Origin: Ekhidna sp.
GTDB taxonomy: Bacteria > Bacteroidota > Bacteroidia > Cytophagales > Cyclobacteriaceae
Assembly: GCA_028821635.1 (NCBI GenBank)
Contig: JAPPDO010000014.1
Location: forward strand, 1 to 6,301
Direction: 5' to 3'
DNA: 6,301 nucleotides
The notes beneath the pieces were generated by a model. The model did no database searches and was not told the DNA's origin. It saw nothing but the letters and a program-made list of their open reading frames with translations. A program made the position numbers and the translations under genes. How positions within the stretch are numbered: the first letter of the stretch is position 1; every line of letters starts with the position of its first letter. Shown here piece after piece: positions 1 to 6,301 of this stretch.

Positions 1-1
1 C

Positions 2-1147
2 TATATTCACTACCTCTTCATTACAGGGGTGGTAATTCTTTCAAATAGCTTGTTCGAGTTGCTTTTCGCTTACAGCCGAAGCATTATGAAAGTAATATTT
101 CCCTCCTTCATAAGGGATATTTATCTGAGGCTTGGAACCCTGATGCTAATAATAGGCTACGCATTTTCTTGGTGGAGTTTCAATTCGGCAATATATGGTT
201 TAGGCATTGTTTATTCAGGTTCATTTATCCTGTTGTTTTTTCAATTATTTACGCTTCATCACTTTCGCTTTGATTTTAAAATCGGGATCATGGATGCCGA
301 TTGGAGGGTGAAGCTGCTAAAGTTTGGAAGCTATTCAATGTTGCTTGCGCTAAGTTCTGCATTTTATGATAATGTAGTTTATGACCAAATCACTACTCAT
401 CTTGGATCTGAAGCAAACGGCATTTTTCAAACGTGTTTTTTCATAGCCGTAATTGTAGAGATTCCAAGACGAAATATGAATAAGATTATAGGCTCCATTA
501 TTTCAAAAGAATCTCAGAAAAGGAACACTGAGGAGATAAAAAGTCTATATCAAAGAGGTTCTCTGACAATGGGTGTTACCGGGATTCTTTTATGTCTAGG
601 GATAATAACTAACCTTGAAGATTTATTCAAATTTATACCTAAAGGAGATGAATTTAGTGCCGGTTATTGGGTGGTTATTATTACCTGCTTTGCTAAATTG
701 TGCTCTATGACTTTGAGCTTCGCCGGGGAGATAATCAACTTCTCTCACCTTTACAAGTATAACTTGATATTCCAGATCATCGCAGCGTTACTCTTAATGG
801 TTTTAAATTACCTCCTCATCCCTGTTTGGGGTATTAATGGTGCGGGTATTGCCTTTCTTATTTCCACATTAATTCATATTCTCTTGAGATGCTTTTTTGT
901 TGGCTATCACTTCAAAATGAATCCATTAACAAGAGCACATGTTCCCCTTCTTATCATTGCAATATTAGTCAGTTTATTTGCATTTTGGTTTCAAACTAAC
1001 TGGCACCCGGTTATTTCTATTACTTTGAGATCTGCTCTTACGGCAGTCCTATTTATCGTCCCTGTTTATTATTTTAAAATTTCGGAGGACATCAATAAAC
1101 TCATTCGCTCTACTTTTGAGCGATTCTTTAGAATCAGACTTTCCTGA
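2..1147 (+). CDS. Wzx-like polysaccharide flippase / lipopolysaccharide biosynthesis protein, 5'-partial
   Basis: Multi-spanning inner-membrane protein of the MOP/MATE-type exporter superfamily, which flips undecaprenyl-linked glycan units to the periplasmic face. The frame is open from base 2 with no stop before the window edge, so the visible 381 codons are the C-terminal part. A GTG at 29 is only an internal valine codon and not a credible start. About ten or eleven hydrophobic segments are visible, separated by short basic loops (such as VEIPRRNMNKII and RCFFVGYHFKMN). The segment NYLLIPVWGINGAGIAFLIS matches the typical 'LIP.wGi.GAA.at..s' helix pair of Wzx and MurJ-like flippases. Family members are usually 430-500 residues, so roughly 100 residues should be missing. 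The gene ends with tandem stops TGA-TAA at 1145-1150. It converges on the minus-strand cassette, so it belongs to a different transcript. Membership of the superfamily is well supported; the exact glycan is unknown. Confidence 0.85.
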   Translation, partial: YIHYLFITGVVILSNSLFELLFAYSRSIMKVIFPSFIRDIYLRLGTLMLIIGYAFSWWSFNSAIYGLGIVYSGSFILLFFQLFTLHHFRFDFKIGIMDADWRVKLLKFGSYSMLLALSSAFYDNVVYDQITTHLGSEANGIFQTCFFIAVIVEIPRRNMNKIIGSIISKESQKRNTEEIKSLYQRGSLTMGVTGILLCLGIITNLEDLFKFIPKGDEFSAGYWVVIITCFAKLCSMTLSFAGEIINFSHLYKYNLIFQIIAALLLMVLNYLLIPVWGINGAGIAFLISTLIHILLRCFFVGYHFKMNPLTRAHVPLLIIAILVSLFAFWFQTNWHPVISITLRSALTAVLFIVPVYYFKISEDINKLIRSTFERFFRIRLS

Positions 1148-1170
1148 TAACTGAAATGATTGATTATTGC

Positions 1171-1293
1171 ACTTCTCAGTTGAGCCGACTGATTAATTGA
1201 TTATTGAGGTATTTAATGAGATTAAGGGTTGTGATTATTCCCACTTTTATACTTCTCTTTTTCAAAGATTTTATGTATTGACTGAGAAGTATA
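1171..1293. repeat. Overlapping short inverted repeats at the 3' end of the PHP gene
   Basis: ACTTCTCAGT at 1171-1180 is an exact inverted copy of ACTGAGAAGT at 1281-1290. TATACTTCTC at 1248-1257 is an exact inverted copy of GAGAAGTATA at 1284-1293. The two potential 10-base-pair stems share the right-hand arm and are mutually exclusive. They lie inside or at the end of the PHP coding sequence. No U-run follows in either direction, so they do not look like an intrinsic terminator, and they may be chance in AT-rich sequence. Confidence 0.3.
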
Positions 1294-1853
1294 GGAAATA
1301 AACCGGAATACGCATGATTATTTGTAATTGGCTTTAATGATACCAAATCTTCAACAATAGTCCAACATCTTGCTACTTCTTTGTAAGTATGGGCATCACT
1401 TCCGGATAAGATCGGAATATCATGCTTTCTCGCTAATTTTATTGCTTTCTCATTTTTTGTCTCCTCTAATCTCCCATTATATCCCTCAATAAAATCAATT
1501 TTTTTGAAATTGATTTTGTCTAAATCGTGATGGGAATATGGATGATTGAGGATTACTCTCCCTCCTTGACCTTTAATTTCTTCAATCACTTTATTCACTT
1601 CACGTGCTTTAATCTCCTCTTTGAGAAAGATACCTGTGATGTCGCCTGCATCAGTACGAATCTCTGCTCCCACAATTACTTTTAGGTCTCTATCTTCGTT
1701 TAGCTGACAAGCTTCAACTCCTCCTTTTATTGTATCATGGTCGTTAATGACGATAGCATCTAATCCTCTCTTTTTTGCTAACTTCAGTATTTTCTTAGGA
1801 TGCATGACGGAGTCATAGGAATGGTGAGTATGCGTATGGAAGTCTATCTTCAT
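1176..1853 (-). CDS. PHP-domain metal-dependent phosphoesterase
   Basis: A 225-residue protein of the polymerase-and-histidinol-phosphatase (PHP) superfamily, which hydrolyses phosphoesters with a cluster of two or three metals. Visible motifs in order are DFHTHTHHS (H6, H8), INDHD (D38, H39, D40), VGAEI (E64), LNHPY (H104), FIEGYNGR (E123) and the hallmark GSDAH (D153, H155). The main metal ligands are therefore present and the enzyme should be active. Known relatives act on histidinol phosphate, nucleotide 3',5'-bisphosphates or phosphotyrosine (the CpsB/YwqE type of capsule loci); the sequence does not decide between these. Residues 181-225 form a hydrophobic and basic tail beyond the catalytic core. 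The ATG (1851-1853) overlaps the TGA of the upstream ATP-grasp gene by four bases (ATGA), which both fixes the start and implies translational coupling. It is the last gene of the minus-strand cassette. No signal peptide is seen, so it is probably cytoplasmic. Confidence 0.88.
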   Translation of the reverse strand: MKIDFHTHTHHSYDSVMHPKKILKLAKKRGLDAIVINDHDTIKGGVEACQLNEDRDLKVIVGAEIRTDAGDITGIFLKEEIKAREVNKVIEEIKGQGGRVILNHPYSHHDLDKINFKKIDFIEGYNGRLEETKNEKAIKLARKHDIPILSGSDAHTYKEVARCWTIVEDLVSLKPITNNHAYSGLFPILLSQYIKSLKKRSIKVGIITTLNLIKYLNNQLISRLN

Positions 1854-2992
1854 TTAAACCATTTTTTATAGTAATGGATTGGGATATACAAAAATTCCAT
1901 CAAATTTGGTTTAATGTCCGAAAAGTAAAAATCATTCTTAGCTGTGAGCAAATCCCGTAAAAAGGGAATGAGGTTCCACGGTCGTTCCAATATATGCAAG
2001 AGGTCTCCGGATAATATCCATTGAAAACGAACATCTTCAAAATCAGTAATTTGAGGCACTGCTTTATTGGTTGATTGTTCGATGATCATTCTTGGAAAGT
2101 TGACTCCCGCTCCTCTAGACAACTCCACTGAACCCCAAAACTTTGCATTGATTTCTAATAGGTTGTACTCGTCGTTAGTCTCATTCTTTTTAAATTCTAC
2201 CATCGCCACTCCATTCCATTTTAAATAATCAAGTAAAAGTTTTCCTTTCTCTAAAATCTCTTGGTTTTTAAAACTCTCAGCACATGCGCTGACTCCTCCG
2301 GAAGGGGGGTATTCTCTAATTCTCCGATGCATAAAATAATTTCTACATTCTCCCTTTTCATAGAAAGCAAAGAACCCGGCACCATGCCCTGTTAAGTACT
2401 CTTGTACGATTGGTAATTTTCCACCGAAATCATTCTGGCGATCCATTTTTCTAAATTTCTGAATCATATCCTCTCTATTAAAAGCATACTCAACGAGGTT
2501 TTTACCAACTTCAATGGGAGCTTTTATGACGCAAGGGAATGAAATCTCAATAGATTCTACATCGTCAATATGAAGAGGTTGAATTGTTAAAGGAGTTTGG
2601 ATGCCTAGCTTATTCGCTACTTCATAAGTTTTTGTTTTATGAGTAGCAATATCTATCTGCTCCGGAGTAGGAACTATTAGATTAGTCCACTTCTTGATTT
2701 CACTTGAATTGAAAGAACAGATTATGTGGCTCACATGCGAGACCGGAAGCACCACATCATACTTCCCCTTTTGTATGATTTTCAGGAGATCATTTAAAAA
2801 CCCTTCCCCATCTTTCTTAGGATTCCTGGTGATGTATTTTTTTGAAATAAATTTTGAAAAAAAACCAATAGAATATTTAGAGTGAGAGATCCCATCTACT
2901 TTATAGATTTTTTGCTTTCCAAGGTCTCTGATGATTGCCAGTGAGTTTTTACGGTCGCAATCAAGAACAAGAACTCTAATTTTCTTCATCAT
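1850..2992 (-). CDS. ATP-grasp domain ligase (COG3919-like, carbamoyl-phosphate-synthase fold)
   Basis: A 380-residue ATP-grasp enzyme; this superfamily activates a carboxylate as an acyl phosphate and joins it to an amine, thiol or similar nucleophile. An N-terminal Rossmann-like pre-ATP-grasp domain (about 1-110, starting KKIRVLVLDCDRKNSLAIIR) is followed by the typical linker PTPEQIDIATHKTKTYEVA. Next come the ATP-binding FPCVIKAP (K157), the hinge VQEYLTGHG (E198), a basic HRRIRE segment (222-227) with a glycine-rich PPSGGVS loop, and the metal-binding pair MVEFK (E266) and LLEINAKFWGS (E280, N282). The C-terminal part (about 320-380) contains the WILSGDLLHIL and KPNLMEFL segments and is basic. 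All expected catalytic positions are visible. The start is ATGATG (2987-2992), overlapping the deacetylase stop by 17 bases, with no clear Shine-Dalgarno. It lies between the deacetylase and PHP genes in one coupled cassette. The substrate is unknown; modification of a surface sugar with an amino acid or acyl group is inference. Confidence 0.87.
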   Translation of the reverse strand: MMKKIRVLVLDCDRKNSLAIIRDLGKQKIYKVDGISHSKYSIGFFSKFISKKYITRNPKKDGEGFLNDLLKIIQKGKYDVVLPVSHVSHIICSFNSSEIKKWTNLIVPTPEQIDIATHKTKTYEVANKLGIQTPLTIQPLHIDDVESIEISFPCVIKAPIEVGKNLVEYAFNREDMIQKFRKMDRQNDFGGKLPIVQEYLTGHGAGFFAFYEKGECRNYFMHRRIREYPPSGGVSACAESFKNQEILEKGKLLLDYLKWNGVAMVEFKKNETNDEYNLLEINAKFWGSVELSRGAGVNFPRMIIEQSTNKAVPQITDFEDVRFQWILSGDLLHILERPWNLIPFLRDLLTAKNDFYFSDIKPNLMEFLYIPIHYYKKWFK

Positions 2993-4301
2993 TTATTTGA
3001 CTCACTACCGATTGATAGATGTCTTCGCAGGTAGTAAGTTTTGCATGATGTTGTTTGCAATAATTAAGAATCTCCATGTAAACCTCCTTCCAACCGCCAT
3101 ATTTGAATCTCGAAAAATGAGTGTTGTGCCACAAGAGACTAAGAACCCCGCCAAACTTAATGACTTCGTCAATTATTGGCGTAACCTTATCAAATGCCTG
3201 GTCAGTAGGTATATTCATGTACTTATTGTGTTGCAAAGTAGTATCCATGATATGCGTTGATAATTCCAGAACGTTTGAAATTCTATCATTTTCAAAATCA
3301 TACAGGAAGAAGGGATAGCAGGTTCCGCTTCTAAAACCCATATGCTCCGCAAAGCCAATTGACGCATCGTATTTGATACCGGCCTTTTCTAAGAGCGAGG
3401 TCGTTTGATTCACATCAAACATTAAAAAGTGAAAGCGATTACCGTACACAGAGGTTCCAAGTCGCTCTTTATCAAGAATAAATTTTTCAAAATCTATATG
3501 CGTCCCAAAACTTCCATGAAGGCCGATCTCATGACCTTTAGCGATTAAGAGTTCAATCTGATTTTGAAAAGTTTTAGAGGTAACATCATAATCTGCATTT
3601 TTTAGGCCATTCACCTTTCCTTTTTGAGGTAAAAAGAAAAAAGTAGACCTTGCATTTTGGGTTGCTTCTAACGCTGAAATCTCTTCAAAATTGAACCATT
3701 CGTCTTTTTTGAACAGTCTTTTAAAAAGAAGTTTTGGAATGTTATGGATTCTTTTGTTTTTTAACTCACTGAATGAACCTTCCAGCCAGGCCGTCATACA
3801 GTTATCAATATCATGCGATAGGGCTACGGAAGATTTGGACTTTTCCACGGAATAGCTATCATTTAGTTGATTTAAAGCGGTGTGGAGTATGTCAAAGTAA
3901 TAATTAACAACCGGAACTTCGACTATGCCCAGTTGTTCCATTAAACTATTCTGATAGTTGATCCTCCCCAGGCTATTCTTATTATTACTAATATGCTCAT
4001 GCCAACCACTTAACAGATAAGATGAGGCACTCACGACATCGTAATTAATGCTCACATATCCATTAGTTTCGGTCACTATTTCTTTGTTGGCATCTTTTGA
4101 AAATAAGAAGGGTATTTTTTTATTTTTCCAGCTTTTCCAGACGATTCCGTCTGTTGAGACTTGTTCTTTCCTGTTAAAAAAGCCATTGTCTTCCTTTTCG
4201 ATACTGACACATCCTTTTTCAGCGTCTCCGAAGAGCACTTTCCCTTTTTCAAAAGAATACTTTAACGCATAGTTTGTAAGAAAATAATTTAAAATATCCA
4301 C
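2976..4301 (-). CDS. Polysaccharide deacetylase family protein (CE4/NodB-like, Bacteroidota type); N-terminus probably frameshifted
   Basis: A 441-residue protein from a GTG at 4301. The first ~150 residues match, as I recall it, the N-terminal domain that precedes the catalytic barrel in this Bacteroidota deacetylase group, including the stretch DVVSASSYLLSGWHEH (88-103). The NodB-like part has ALSHDID (D164, D166, catalytic base and metal aspartate), RSTFFFLP (218-225), GHEIGLHGS (H257, H262), NRFHFLMFD, AGIKYDASIGFAEHMGFRSG (307-326) and a final LLWHNTHF (W391, H392). Such enzymes remove acetyl groups from amino sugars of glycans. The classical HxxxH second metal histidine is not at its usual place (G266); H268 or H291 could replace it. 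GTG 4301 is the only conventional start in this frame after the TGA at 4355-4357, but a better N-terminus lies in the adjacent frame from ATG 4345 (see the separate entry). It is the first gene of the minus-strand cassette and its TAG overlaps the ATP-grasp start. Confidence 0.85.
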   Translation of the reverse strand: MDILNYFLTNYALKYSFEKGKVLFGDAEKGCVSIEKEDNGFFNRKEQVSTDGIVWKSWKNKKIPFLFSKDANKEIVTETNGYVSINYDVVSASSYLLSGWHEHISNNKNSLGRINYQNSLMEQLGIVEVPVVNYYFDILHTALNQLNDSYSVEKSKSSVALSHDIDNCMTAWLEGSFSELKNKRIHNIPKLLFKRLFKKDEWFNFEEISALEATQNARSTFFFLPQKGKVNGLKNADYDVTSKTFQNQIELLIAKGHEIGLHGSFGTHIDFEKFILDKERLGTSVYGNRFHFLMFDVNQTTSLLEKAGIKYDASIGFAEHMGFRSGTCYPFFLYDFENDRISNVLELSTHIMDTTLQHNKYMNIPTDQAFDKVTPIIDEVIKFGGVLSLLWHNTHFSRFKYGGWKEVYMEILNYCKQHHAKLTTCEDIYQSVVSQINDEEN

Positions 4302-4345
4302 TCCAAAGTGTGAATTGTATGAGTAATTAAAATTTCCCCAAACAT
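4289..4345 (-). other. Displaced 5' end of the deacetylase gene (18 codons, frameshifted)
   Basis: An ATG at 4345 opens an 18-codon frame, MFGEILITHTIHTLEWIF, that ends at TAA (4289-4291). Family members, as I recall them, begin with a strand like 'ILIYT' followed by 'I..RL.YIF', and this short peptide fits that pattern, whereas the GTG-started protein lacks it. The break falls at a T4 run (minus strand, 4294-4291). One extra T there would give W-I-F-L-N-Y-F and join the peptide to the main frame, making a protein of about 456-460 residues. A weak purine-rich AGGGAG lies 13 bases before the ATG, and an in-frame TAA two codons upstream bounds it. Whether this is a true mutation, an assembly error or a slippage site cannot be told from one sequence. 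Confidence 0.6.
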
Positions 4346-4556
4346 AGCTTATAATTCACTCCCTGCTATACATTGGGTTATTTCCTAACTTTTTGAGTAA
4401 TCAATATTTAGCAAACACCCCCCCCTCGTCCAACTCATATACTTTAGGAAAATACTGCTGACGTTAAAGATGAGCCTCTTTGAATTTTTGTCTATTCTTC
4501 TTTGCTCCTTCCTATTGCTTTACCTTTGAATGATTCTTTAAAATCAAGATCACTTA
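4346..4556. promoter_or_regulatory. Divergent intergenic region
   Basis: About 211 bases separate the deacetylase cassette (minus) from the YfhO-family gene (plus). No open frame or RNA gene is evident in it. It should carry both promoters: a Bacteroidota-type element is recognisable for the plus direction (4501-4528), while I could not find a convincing TAnnTTTG element on the minus strand. A run of eight C (4418-4425) lies in the middle. No clear operator palindrome was seen. Confidence 0.5.
4501..4528 (+). promoter_or_regulatory. Candidate Bacteroidota-type promoter for the YfhO-family gene
   Basis: TACCTTTG at 4521-4528 is an exact match to the Bacteroidota -7 consensus TAnnTTTG. TTTG at 4501-4504 stands 16 bases upstream, slightly shorter than the usual spacing for the -33 element. 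Transcription would begin near 4533, giving a leader of about 25 bases before the ATG at 4557. The short motifs in AT-rich DNA could match by chance, but position and strand are right. Confidence 0.45.
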
Positions 4557-6301
4557 ATGCAATTAAATTTAAATACGAAAAAGCTAGGCAGGCACGGGTT
4601 GGTTATTGGTATTTTTTTGATTATCCCCATCATACTATTCCATCCGGCAATTCTCTTTGATAAAACGATTGAAAGACATGACTCTCAGCAATGGAGGTCT
4701 GCCGCAAAGGCAATTATTGATTTCAGAGATAAGGCCAACGAGGAGCCTCTGTGGACTAATTCCATGTTTAGCGGGATGCCAACGACATTTATTAGTACGA
4801 TATACGACGGAGATTTAATTGGCCCAATAAAAAGAACGCCGTTTTTTCTCTATGGTTCATATACTGTTATTTTAATATCCTGTATTTGTTTTTACATATT
4901 ACTCCAAACCTACAAAATAGATCCGCTAGTGGCGGCTATTGGGTCAATATGTTACAGTTGCTCGTCATACGTTATTATCGGATATGTGGCGGGTCACAAC
5001 AGCAGGATCATTGCCATTGCCTACCTACCACTGGTTGTGGCGGGATTTAATCTCATTTTTAATAAAAAATACCGATCAGGATTTATCGCTACAGCTATTG
5101 GATTGGCAGTTGAAATTGATGCAAATCATTTGCAAATGACATATTATCTGGCCCTGATTTTAGTCGTCCTCAGCATCCATCAACTCATTATTACCATCAA
5201 AGAAAAGGATACCACAGTGTATAGTAGAAAAATTCCGATTTTACTGGCTGCGGTGGTGATTGCCATAGGAGCGAACTTTGGCAAACTATGGGATATTATT
5301 GATTATGGCAAATACTCAACCCGAGGTAAAAGTGAGCTTGCTTCACGAGGTTCGGGATTAAATAAAGATTATATTTTTGAATTTAGCAATAGCATTGCTG
5401 AGCCGCTGGTTTTATTTATCCCCAATTTTTATGGAGGTGCCTCCCAAGAAAAACTAAGTTTAAACTCCAATATTGCCGAAGCACTTCGATCTAACGGAGT
5501 TAGCAGAAATCAAATTAAAGATTATGTTCGGGCCATGCCTACCTACTGGGGAGAACAGCGTTTGACTGCTCCTTACTATGTGGGTGCTATTGCTGTTTTT
5601 CTGGCTGTTTTAGGAATAATTATTCTTGAGAGAAGGATAAAAGTGTGGTTAATAATAGTGACAGCTCTCGGAATCCTGTTAAGCTGGGGTGACCATTTTG
5701 AATCTTTCAACTATTTTTTGTTTAATTATCTACCCGGCTACAATAAATTTCGGTCAGTTACTTTCGCTATTCTGATAGCGATATTTGGAATTTCTGTTCT
5801 TGCGTCTCTCGGACTTCAAAAAGTGCTTACTTCTGAAAAAAGCCTGATAAAACCACTGCTGACAGCATCGGCAGCCACCGGTGGATTCGCACTCCTAGTG
5901 GCTATTTTTGCGGGAGTTGGAGGATATTCCGCACCCGTTGATAAGGCACTGCTGGCTCAGCAGTGGCCTCAATGGTTAATAGATGCTTTGCGAGAAGACA
6001 GAGCAGATTTGCTTAGAAAAGATGCGCTTCGCACAGCATTCTATGTGGTTAGTGCTACAGTAATGATTTTTCTTATTTTGAAGAAGAAGATAAGTAAACA
6101 AACCGGGGCATTGATCATAGTGATACTGACACTGTTGGATATAATATTAATAGATAAGCGCTATTTGAATAGCTCGGATTTTGTTAAGAAACAACAGGTT
6201 AATTTCATTACATCCGAGGCCGATGCATTTATCCTAAATCAATCTGATAGTGGAGAAAGGATACTGAACCTTCTCAATCCGTTTAATGATGCTACCCCCT
6301 C
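4557..6301 (+). CDS. YfhO-family multi-spanning membrane protein, probable GT-C type glycosyltransferase, 3'-partial
   Basis: The frame starts at ATG 4557 (first start after the in-frame TAA at 4539-4541) and stays open to the window edge, giving 581 visible codons. Members in Bacteroidota are usually about 800 residues or more, so the C-terminus is missing. Conserved stretches are FHPAILFDKTIERHDSQQWR (28-47, with D42 in the first outer loop), EEPLWTNSMFSGMPT (62-76), VAGHNSRIIAIAYLP (144-158), EIDANHLQMTYYLAL (186-200), GKYSTRGKSELASRGSGLNK (251-270) and LFIPNFYGGAS (286-296). Hydrophobic segments lie at about 13-31, 97-117, 122-144, 150-168, 193-213, 226-240, and several between 335 and 545. 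YfhO of Bacillus and GtlB of Listeria glycosylate lipoteichoic acid; the Bacteroidota members are uncharacterised and lack that polymer, so they may glycosylate a lipid, surface glycan or protein. The assignment to the family is strong, the role is inference. It is transcribed divergently from the deacetylase cassette. Confidence 0.88.
   Translation, partial: MQLNLNTKKLGRHGLVIGIFLIIPIILFHPAILFDKTIERHDSQQWRSAAKAIIDFRDKANEEPLWTNSMFSGMPTTFISTIYDGDLIGPIKRTPFFLYGSYTVILISCICFYILLQTYKIDPLVAAIGSICYSCSSYVIIGYVAGHNSRIIAIAYLPLVVAGFNLIFNKKYRSGFIATAIGLAVEIDANHLQMTYYLALILVVLSIHQLIITIKEKDTTVYSRKIPILLAAVVIAIGANFGKLWDIIDYGKYSTRGKSELASRGSGLNKDYIFEFSNSIAEPLVLFIPNFYGGASQEKLSLNSNIAEALRSNGVSRNQIKDYVRAMPTYWGEQRLTAPYYVGAIAVFLAVLGIIILERRIKVWLIIVTALGILLSWGDHFESFNYFLFNYLPGYNKFRSVTFAILIAIFGISVLASLGLQKVLTSEKSLIKPLLTASAATGGFALLVAIFAGVGGYSAPVDKALLAQQWPQWLIDALREDRADLLRKDALRTAFYVVSATVMIFLILKKKISKQTGALIIVILTLLDIILIDKRYLNSSDFVKKQQVNFITSEADAFILNQSDSGERILNLLNPFNDATP

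Noticed and set aside
29..31. GTG as the start of the flippase gene
   Set aside because: The frame continues hydrophobic and open to the left edge, and the protein would lack about a quarter of the usual family length.
1122..1135. Perfect palindrome GATTCTTTAGAATC near the end of the flippase gene
   Set aside because: It is AT-rich with almost no loop, sits inside the coding sequence and has no T run after it, so it is not a credible terminator or operator.
1159..1206. Direct repeat ATTGATTATTG at 1159-1169 and 1196-1206
   Set aside because: Eleven bases of low-complexity AT-rich sequence; one copy lies in the PHP coding region. No insertion element ends or target duplications are associated with it.
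2694..3318. Small plus-strand open frames at 2694-2885, 2931-3260 and 3121-3318
   Set aside because: They lie antisense within the clearly coding ATP-grasp and deacetylase genes, have no recognisable domain, and the peptides look like shadow translations.
4048..4272. Plus-strand open frame of 74 codons
   Set aside because: It is antisense to the deacetylase N-terminal domain and rich in S, F, L and P as expected of a reverse-frame shadow.
4939..5139. Plus-strand open frame of 66 codons
   Set aside because: It is out of frame within the YfhO-family gene, whose own frame shows strong family motifs through the same bases.
1..6301. CRISPR array, tRNA, rRNA, insertion sequence or phage genes
   Set aside because: No regularly spaced repeats, cloverleaf sequence, transposase motifs or phage-like proteins were seen on either strand.

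Overview
The window looks like part of a surface-glycan (O-antigen, capsule or exopolysaccharide) locus of a Bacteroidota bacterium. The evidence is the families present (a Wzx-like flippase, a CE4-type deacetylase of the kind common in Bacteroidota, a COG3919-like ATP-grasp ligase, a PHP phosphoesterase and a YfhO-family membrane protein), the AT-rich sequence, the weak Shine-Dalgarno signals, and a TAnnTTTG-type promoter element ahead of the last gene. The species cannot be named from the sequence.

Layout. Positions 2-1147 (+) hold the C-terminal part of a multi-spanning flippase whose start lies left of the window. It converges, across a 28-base gap, on a three-gene minus-strand cassette that reads in the order deacetylase (2976-4301, probably starting at 4345), ATP-grasp ligase (1850-2992), PHP phosphoesterase (1176-1853). 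The three reading frames overlap by 17 and 4 bases, so they are almost certainly one transcript with coupled translation. A divergent intergenic region of about 211 bases (4346-4556) follows. From 4557 (+) a YfhO-family membrane protein gene runs off the right edge; at least 581 codons are visible.

Working model (inference). The flippase exports a lipid-linked glycan and the YfhO protein may transfer sugars at the membrane. The deacetylase could free an amine (or other group) on the glycan, and the ATP-grasp enzyme could build an amide or ester through an acyl phosphate, with the PHP enzyme removing a phosphate or acting as a regulator. The substrates cannot be read from the sequence.

Most notable observation. 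The 5' end of the deacetylase gene appears frameshifted. An ATG at 4345 opens a short frame encoding what looks like the normal N-terminal strand and helix of this family. It stops at 4289-4291, just after a T4 run, and the rest of the protein continues in the neighbouring frame. One additional T would join the two parts.
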